Part shown: positions 58,414 to 64,000 of the stretch, one piece after another
Numbering within the stretch: position 1 is the first letter of the stretch
Layout of the letters: every line of letters starts with the position of its first letter
Source of the DNA: Anastatus disparis
Lineage: Eukaryota; Arthropoda; Insecta; Hymenoptera; Eupelmidae
DNA length: 64,000 bases
Reading direction: 5' to 3'
Assembly (NCBI GenBank): GCA_017163975.1
Contig: JAFFSR010000264.1
Location: 3,667,501-3,731,500 of the forward strand
Position numbers and translations under genes: made by a program
Notes under the pieces: generated by a model
The model's database searches: none
What the model saw: only the letters and a program-made list of their open reading frames with translations
What the model was told of the DNA's origin: nothing

Positions 58414-59767
58414 TCAGTTTTCCTGATTTTTGTCATTATTTTCGTCCCTTATGTCTATATTTAAGACATCTAATTCTTTGTTACTTTTTTGCAATTGTTT
58501 TTTATTTACAGGTGATTTTAATTTTTCACGCTGTTGATTTTTTTGTTTATTTTTGTTCTCAATTTCAGTTAAATTTATACTGGGATTCTGTTGAGGTTTT
58601 TTATAATCTTGTTTATAGTTATTTTGATTTGTTGCATTATTATTATTATTATTATTATTATTATACGTTTTATTAGTGTTTTCGTTTTTATTAAAGTTTT
58701 TTTGTTGACTATAATTTTTATTTACTGCTCTTTTCTCCTGCAGTTTATCATCATTGTCGAAATCTGACACAATTTTAAATAAGGTATTTTTATCTTTGTT
58801 TTGCGAGAATTGCATGGCTTGCCTAACATTTCTGCTGAAATGTTTGCTAATTTTTTCAGCTAATTCCTCTTCAGAATATTGAAGATTTAGCTCTTTAGCG
58901 AAACCATATACTTGCGTGGCATAAGCCATACGACTTAATTTGCCATTCTCATAATATTGTCCGAATTCAACTTTCCTTCGAGTTGTTCTTTGGACATCTT
59001 CATTCCAGTATCTATCAAGGAATAAATTTTTAAATCCTTGATAGGTCAGTACATCATCTTGATAGATATACCACCACTCATTTGCGTTTTTTTGCAGCAC
59101 AGTATGCAAAAGTTCGAGAGTTTCTTCCTCTTCTAATTTTTTCAATGCAATATATTTAGAATTCATTTAAAAATTTCATAGGTCTTTCAACCTCCGTGCC
59201 TTCGTATTTTGGCAAAGGAATTTTTATTTTGTTCACATATGGTTCGAGACCTTGCGTTCGAATCCCATTGCTTTTTAATTTTTCTTTCAATTCATTGATC
59301 TTATCATCTTGCTCTTGAGCAGTATCGTCTATTTTTCGCGTCAGGTTATCTTGAACCATTTTAATCGCTTCATCTTCGTTTATTATTTTTTTTAATTTGA
59401 TTAATTCTTTATTTAAGGATTCGTTTTTAATAACTAAGTCTTCATTTTCTTTTTTATATTTGTTTAATAAATTTTTAATCACGATATTATCTTCTAACAC
59501 GTTTTTTATCTTGTTTGATAATTCGCTTATTTGTTCTTTAATATTTATTGTTCCCGCATCTGCGGTTTTTTCTAAGTTGAAGACTATAGCTTTGTCTGGA
59601 CTAGCTGTAATTTTGTCATCTAACTCTTGTTGTTTATTAAACAACAATGTCAATTCGTATGACACAGCTTTCATCCATTCATTTTGTTTTGTGTTAACGT
59701 CATCCTCTATGGTTTTATCAAGATTATCGAATTCTTGCATCAGTATCTCCGATCTTCTTTTCGCCAT
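58414..59767 (-). pseudogene. Gypsy gag, frameshifted
   Basis: The N-terminal frame (59767-59156) is a long coiled coil (KKIINEDEAIKMVQD; DKINELKEKLKSNG), then KIPLPKYEGTEVERPMKFL. A one-base shift near 59160 moves to the second frame (to 58414). This has the capsid region KYIALKKLEEEETLELL, WWYIYQDDVLTYQGFKNLF and YATQVYGFAKELNLQYSEEE, matching Retrotrans_gag, then an Asn-rich and basic tail from an AAT tract. No CCHC knuckle is visible. The end overlaps pol, which lies in the -1 frame, so pol may be made by frameshifting. Confidence 0.82.
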
Positions 59768-61000
59768 CTTGATTTTTATTATTATTCGCTATTACAATAT
59801 TTACGTAATTATTCTTTACAAAATTAAAATTTGAATATTTCTACTTTCTTATAATTTTTGATTAATAATAATTATTAATGAATTTTTCATTTATTTCAAT
59901 GTGAGTGTAAATTATTTAAATTATTTAAAACGAAATATTTCAGTTTTTAATTTCGTTTACATTTGCTTTATTATAATATTCTCATTCATTAATTAATTTT
60001 ATTTTATTAATTTATTTTGGTTTATTGTTTATTACGGTTCTTTTAATTTTTTGATATATTTATTTAACTTAATTTTATTAAAGAGCGTATTCTTTATTAC
60101 AATAATTGTTCTCGTTCGCGTTGAGAACCTATGTTTAAGAATTCCTTCTGTCTATTTCTTAGCTACCGACCTTTTAACTTTGCTATTTGACATTCTTTAA
60201 AAATATTCGCGCTTTAGACTTGAGTTTGCGCGGCTATAACAAAAGATTTTAAGAAAAAATTTAATGTGTACATTGTAACACTCAATCTTCTTGTTTTACC
60301 TCGCGACCTTCAAGTCTTTTTATTATTCTCATTTACGAATACTCTATTCAATATTAATATCAAGTAAAATTTTTGGTCAATCTTTTATTCGCATTTATTT
60401 AGAACAAAAGAAATTCTTTTATATAATTATTTTTTTATATTTTATACTGATGGTATTTTATATACCATTTTTCTTGCGTTTCTACGCTTTTTTTTTTTTT
60501 TTTTTTTTTTATATTAAGTTTTATAAATTTTTTTTTGTTATTAATTTTTTTATTTTTTATAGATTTTTTTTTTTTTTTATTTTTTAATTTTTGTATTTAT
60601 TTTTATTTTCCTATTATATTTTTAAATTTTCCATTTTCTTTGTTATTAAGAAAATGTTCGTTTTTAACTGTAATATTTCGCCTTTTACTTCCCGGTATTG
60701 CTTATTTGTATTTTTTTTTACATTTACTATTTCATTTTCTATCTTTTCTATTCTTTCGTCTATTGATTTCAAACATTCCACCATTAACTCATTTCTTTAA
60801 TTATTAATATTGATTAAATGTTGGATTCTATTTTCCAAATATTCTACTCTATTATAGTCTGTTCCTTGGAACAGACTATTTGGGAAGTTTGGAATCATAC
60901 GACGAATTTTTATTACAATTTTTTTAAAAAAATAAAAAATAAATTCGTTTCTTTTCGCTATTATGCGACCTTAATCTCGCGTAGGTTTTCTCAACCCCGG
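59768..61000. other. Gypsy 5' leader region
   Basis: Non-coding leader between the primer-binding region and gag, with long T-runs (60486-60580). Long frames seen here on the plus strand come from poly-T and are not genes. Confidence 0.7.
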
Positions 61001-61021
61001 TTGAGAACCAGTGGGCGCCAA
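61001..61021 (-). other. Primer-binding site region
   Basis: The minus strand just after the LTR end ACA reads TTGGCGCCCACTGGTTCTC. The TGGCGCCCA core is typical of gypsy primer-binding sites. Confidence 0.75.
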
Positions 61022-61090
61022 TGTAACCTTCCTCCTTTAATTTTTAACTTATTAATTATTATAATTAATAAAAAATTAAATAAATCTTAT
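61022..61090 (-). repeat. Gypsy 5' LTR remnant
   Basis: Only about 69 bp matching 50893-50960 remain next to the primer-binding site. Polinton coding sequence starts directly after 61090. Confidence 0.75.
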
Positions 61091-61326
61091 GCAATATCGT
61101 CTCTGGTGCCTATATAAACGGTCGACAAGTGCACACGTTACATGAATTCTTTCCTGCAGTCCCACCAGGATATAAGATCATTGAAGTTCCATCACAGGTC
61201 ATTTACCTTCCAGTCATCGTCAAGAGCATAGATCATTTACAAGTGCGCATAGCCGATCAAGACGGGAATGTAATAAACTTTCGTGGAGAAACTATTACAG
61301 TTAGATTACATATTAAATCAGTATAA
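61084..61326 (+). pseudogene. C-terminal fragment of a Polinton structural-type protein
   Basis: After the LTR remnant one frame reads IVSGAYINGRQVHTLHEFFP, then GYKIIEVPSQVIYLPV and VNFRGETITVRLHIKSV, ending at TAA 61324-61326. I recognise this C-terminus from insect Polinton proteins, and the beta-rich pattern suggests a capsid-associated or penton-like part. Whether it is the 3' half of the PLA2 gene or another gene cannot be told, because the sequence between was lost at the retrotransposon junction. The coding frame has no start of its own. Confidence 0.6.
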
Positions 61327-61365
61327 AAAATGGGCGTGGTTTATGACCATAAAAATAACAAAGGG

Positions 61366-61373
61366 TATATAAG
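61366..61373 (+). promoter_or_regulatory. TATA box upstream of capsid-like gene
   Basis: GGGTATATAAG lies 10 nt before ATG 61383 and about 150 nt before ATG 61522. The first ATG is too close to be the start if transcription begins about 30 nt after the box. Confidence 0.5.
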
Positions 61374-61521
61374 TAAATCAAGATGGCATTCGAACATCAG
61401 TCGTCATCGACAAGTCAAAGTATTAACACGGCAAAACATTCAGTTTTTGAAAAGCCAAGGCTTAAAAATAAGAGCTCCTGGTGGAAAATCCCGTGCTTAA
61501 TTTTTTGCTGTTTTCAAAGAA

Positions 61522-62751
61522 ATGGAGGAAATTCTAAACATAAGGACAGGAGTAAGATTGGATGAGTCAATAGCTCACTGTGAGGTGCACGCGTACCAGC
61601 CTTACACATCGTCAAATTTCAATAATAGCGATGAAATTCGCATATCAATTCAACATCAAGATTTAAATCTTTTGCCTTCGCGGAGTTCTCTGCACATAGT
61701 GGGAAAATTAACTCAACAAGATGGCACTGCTTTAGTAAGAACTAACTTAGTTAATAACGGCATCTGTCATCTATTCGAGGAAGTTCGCTATGAAATTAAT
61801 GCTATAGAGATCGATCGCTGTAAGAATGTAGGATTGACTACCGTTATGAAGGGTTGGGTATCACTCAATCCCAGTCAGAGTTTGATTATAGAAAATGCTG
61901 GTTGGATTGATATAACGGAAACTCGGAAGATCATTAATAACAATGGCTATTTTGATATTTTCATACCTCTCAGTATGATTTTAGGCTTTGCCGAAGATTA
62001 TCGCAAAATCATAGTCAATGTTAAACATGAACTTATCCTCACGAGATCCAGGAACGATATTAACGCAGTAATACAAACACCGAATGTTACTAATGCTTAC
62101 GAAGATTTCAAAATTGATCTTTTAAGGATCGAGTGGCTTATGCCTCACATACAGTTATCCAATGAATGTAAAATTCGCATGCTTCGACAAATCGAGAAAA
62201 ATAAACCTATCTCAATGAGTTTTCGTTCCTGGGAATTATACGAATATCCATTATTACCGACATCAACGAGACATGTATGGACAGCCAAAACATCTAATCA
62301 GCTGGAGAAGCCTCGTTTTATCATTCTTGGTTTCCAGACAAATCGAAAAGGACAAAAAACTGCTAACGCTAGTCAGTTTGATCATTGCAATTTGAGCAAT
62401 GTAAAACTATTTCTCAATTCTCAATACTATCCTTACGGGAATATGAATCTTGATATTGCCAATAATCAGTATGCAATATTATACGATATGTACGCTAATT
62501 TCCAAAATGCATACTATGGGAAGGAGTCCGAGCCAATGCTGAAAAAATCAGATTATATCAATCACATGCCACTGATAGTCATCGATTGTTCAAAACAAAA
62601 TGATTCTCTAAAGAGTGCTCCAGTTGATGTTCGTCTTGAATTCGAGACCAAACAAAACTTTCCAGTTGGAACTTCAGCTTACTGTCTAATCTTACATGAT
62701 AGAATCATAGAATACAACGCCATAAGTGGTGATGTTAGAAAATTAGTCTAA
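61522..62751 (+). CDS. Polinton capsid-like protein (409 aa)
   Basis: An intact 409-residue frame, MEEILNIRTGVRLDESIAH to VRKLV. Beta-rich composition, the conserved start region VHAYQPYTSSNFNNSDEIRI and the late PYGNMNLDIANNQYAILYDM are features I recall from insect Polinton-associated proteins. I infer a jelly-roll capsid protein from position and pattern, not from a diagnostic motif. The frame is open upstream only to a TAA at 61498-61500; before that the same frame reads NIQFLKSQGLKIRAPGGKSR, so the original gene may have been longer. The 61383 frame overlapping its start is the less likely coding choice. Confidence 0.7.
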   Translation: MEEILNIRTGVRLDESIAHCEVHAYQPYTSSNFNNSDEIRISIQHQDLNLLPSRSSLHIVGKLTQQDGTALVRTNLVNNGICHLFEEVRYEINAIEIDRCKNVGLTTVMKGWVSLNPSQSLIIENAGWIDITETRKIINNNGYFDIFIPLSMILGFAEDYRKIIVNVKHELILTRSRNDINAVIQTPNVTNAYEDFKIDLLRIEWLMPHIQLSNECKIRMLRQIEKNKPISMSFRSWELYEYPLLPTSTRHVWTAKTSNQLEKPRFIILGFQTNRKGQKTANASQFDHCNLSNVKLFLNSQYYPYGNMNLDIANNQYAILYDMYANFQNAYYGKESEPMLKKSDYINHMPLIVIDCSKQNDSLKSAPVDVRLEFETKQNFPVGTSAYCLILHDRIIEYNAISGDVRKLV

Positions 62752-62850
62752 AGGAGTGGAGATAGTCTACAAAGGAGAGGGGATCGTCTACAAAGGAGTG
62801 GGGATAGTCTGCAAAGGAGTGGGGATAGTCTGCAAAGGAGTGGGGATAGT
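62752..62850. repeat. 21-bp minisatellite between genes
   Basis: Five units of AAAGGAGTGGGGATAGTCTGC type lie between the capsid-like gene and the next TATA box. The last copies are identical. Confidence 0.92.
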
Positions 62851-62852
62851 AG

Positions 62853-62860
62853 GATATAAG
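62853..62860 (+). promoter_or_regulatory. TATA box of paralogue 1
   Basis: GATATAAG lies 37 nt before ATG 62898 in a GC-richer context (GAAAGCGAGCGCGAGC). Confidence 0.5.
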
Positions 62861-62897
62861 AAAGCGAGCGCGAGCTGGGATCTCATTCTTTAACAAG

Positions 62898-63430
62898 ATG
62901 GAATACGCAGTGGACTTACAAGGTTTTAAAAAGCCAGGTAAAGAATTTGTTTTAAAAGAGTTGGCTGCTGTTCCTCTTGTTGAATCGGCTGAACCTACAG
63001 TACATCTTTTCAAACCACCTTTTCCATGGAAAAAGTTAACTACGAAATACAAGCGTGAAAATCTCTGGCCCGAGCTTTGCTATCATGGACTAGCTTGGAA
63101 TTCTGGAGATCATGAGTATACTGAAATAGAAAAAATTCTTCGACAAACTCTGCAGAACGCTACACAAGTTTTTGTGATTGGTCAAGTGAAAAAGAGTGGT
63201 TGGAGAAATTTGATTTTAAAGTTGTGGATATTAGTGAACTGGGTATTCCAAATTTTGATCAACGGCTAACTAAAACAGACTCTTGTTCACATCATAATTG
63301 TATGTATAAAAATACGTGTGCTGTTAACAACGTTAAATCAATACAGAAGTTGTATTTCAGTGATTTCAGTGATTGGGTTATGGACTGGGAAGACACTCGT
63401 CTAAATAAAGATAGTGAATTAGTACTGTGA
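62898..63430 (+). pseudogene. Unknown Polinton protein, paralogue 1
   Basis: Starts MEYAVDLQGFKKPGKEFVLK, continues with a Pro/Trp-rich LFKPPFPWKKLTTKY and CYHGLAWNSGDHEYTEIEKI. The frame slips by one base in the A-run near 63187-63192. The other frame goes on with FDFKVVDISELGIP and the Cys/His motif CSHHNCMYKNTCAVNNV to TGA 63428-63430. I recognise the family as recurring in insect Polintons but know no function. The D-x-Q-G-F start and mixed Cys/His end allow a nuclease-like fold as a guess only. Paralogue 2 follows at 63448. Confidence 0.6.
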
Positions 63431-63447
63431 AAAAGTTATTAATCAGC

Positions 63448-63919
63448 ATGGAATACTTGGTGGATATGCAAGGTTTCAAACAGTCTGGTGATGACTATAT
63501 TCTTAAAGAGTTGGCTATAATGCCGCTCAATGATGATACCGAGTCTCTGGTACTCCTTTTCAACAAGCCATATTCCTGGCGTAGACTTTCGGATGAGTAC
63601 AAAGAACAAAATACGTGGTTAAAGTATTACTACCATGGTTTGTCATGGAACTCTGGTACCATTCCCTATACTGACGTAGGCAATATTCTTAGAGAAGCCT
63701 TACGTGATGCGACCAAAATTTTTGTCGTGGGTAGTATAAGAAAAAAATGGCTAGAACGCTTCCAAGTTTAAAGTATGCGACGTCACAGAAATGGGTTTTC
63801 CACCAACTGATAAAATAAAGCTAGTGACTGTTTGTCCAAATCACAATGATACGTACAAAGCTCGTTGTGCTCTGCACAATGTCAGACTTATGAAAAAATA
63901 CTTTACTAAAAATAAATAA
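63448..63919 (+). pseudogene. Unknown Polinton protein, paralogue 2
   Basis: Starts MEYLVDMQGFKQSGDDYILK and has YYYHGLSWNSGTIPYTDVGN, aligning throughout with paralogue 1. A one-base shift near 63762-63766 ends the first frame at 63771. The other frame continues with VCDVTEMGFPP and the Cys/His motif CPNHNDTYKARCALHNVRL to TAA 63917-63919. Both paralogues are broken near the junction between the main domain and the Cys/His tail. An upstream in-frame start at 63427 is less likely, because 63448 aligns with the start of paralogue 1. Confidence 0.6.
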
Positions 63920-64000
63920 GTTTATTTATGCTACCATAGGAAGTAAAAGGAGAGATAATGATTAATGGATGTATCTCACAGGTGGAGGGCGATGGTTGGG

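Larger units (their letters stand above)
50893..61090 (-). mobile_element. Ty3/gypsy LTR retrotransposon, truncated 5' LTR
   Basis: In minus-strand order the element has a 5' LTR remnant (61022-61090), a primer-binding region, gag, pol (protease, RT, RNase H, integrase), a third frame and a 3' LTR (50893-51543). It interrupts Polinton coding sequence. Gag, pol and the 5' LTR are all damaged, so this copy is dead. Because the 5' LTR has lost all but its last ~69 bp, no target duplication can be read. Confidence 0.9.

Noticed and set aside
60291..60807. Phe-rich plus-strand frames
   Set aside because: They come from poly-T runs in the gypsy leader and lie antisense to the element.
61383..61565. 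60-codon frame starting MAFEHQSSSTSQ as a separate gene
   Set aside because: It overlaps the capsid-like gene, and the capsid frame itself reads plausibly further upstream; the ATG is also too close to the TATA box.

Overview
The window is AT-rich eukaryotic DNA with spliceosomal introns, microsatellites and many eukaryotic transposon families. The mix (Polinton/Maverick with a PLA2-domain gene, Helitron with OTU and RPA-like genes, Tc1/mariner, Ty3/gypsy) fits an arthropod, probably an insect and perhaps a hymenopteran; the host assignment is inference. I found no convincing single-copy host gene. Almost everything recognisable is a mobile element, and most coding genes carry breaks.

Region 1 (1-2564): an (ATC)n tract, a broken BEN-domain/coiled-coil gene, then a (TA)n tract. 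Region 2 (2565-20447): a Helitron of about 17.9 kb sitting inside a (TA)n microsatellite. Its 5' end begins TCTCTATATAATAAAG and its 3' end is a GC-rich hairpin followed by CTAG. It carries a small acidic Cys-rich three-exon gene, a six-exon RPA-like (OB-fold) gene, a 70-residue two-exon gene, an OTU-protease gene, and a Rep-helicase (HUH Rep plus Pif1-type helicase). The Rep-helicase is split by a 2,416-bp LTR-like insertion with a CGTG target duplication, and further on by a frameshift in an A-run.

Region 3 (20448-27208): a broken Transposase_21-like gene, hairpin elements, a diverged ~970-bp tandem duplication, and the C-terminal part of a pogo/jerky-like DDE transposase. Region 4 (27209-33552): a Tc1/mariner element with ~530-bp terminal inverted repeats and a TA duplication. 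It has landed in the tail of that DDE gene and itself holds a ~3.7-kb repeat element. Inside this repeat are a second, reversed Helitron-type terminus and a second copy of the small Cys-rich gene. Region 5 (33555-43674): non-coding repeats, including tandem arrays, two opposed MITEs, a second copy of the repeat element, tRNA-like sequences and TA/TG tracts.

Region 6 (43675 to the window end): a decayed Polinton/Maverick (adintovirus-like). It has a FLYWCH zinc-finger gene, protein-primed DNA polymerase B, a chromodomain integrase, two coiled-coil or DUF8207-like genes, a packaging ATPase, a PLA2-domain gene, a capsid-like gene and a tandem pair of paralogous unknown genes. A Ty3/gypsy retrotransposon (50893-61090, minus strand) has inserted in or beside the PLA2 gene, and a third copy of the repeat element lies inside the retrotransposon. 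Several Polinton genes share a CTATAAATA-type TATA box about 50 nt upstream of the ATG. This ties the FLYWCH gene to the element.

The window therefore records at least three layers of nesting. Many breaks are single-base events in A-runs, so assembly error should be separated from real decay before the genes are called dead.
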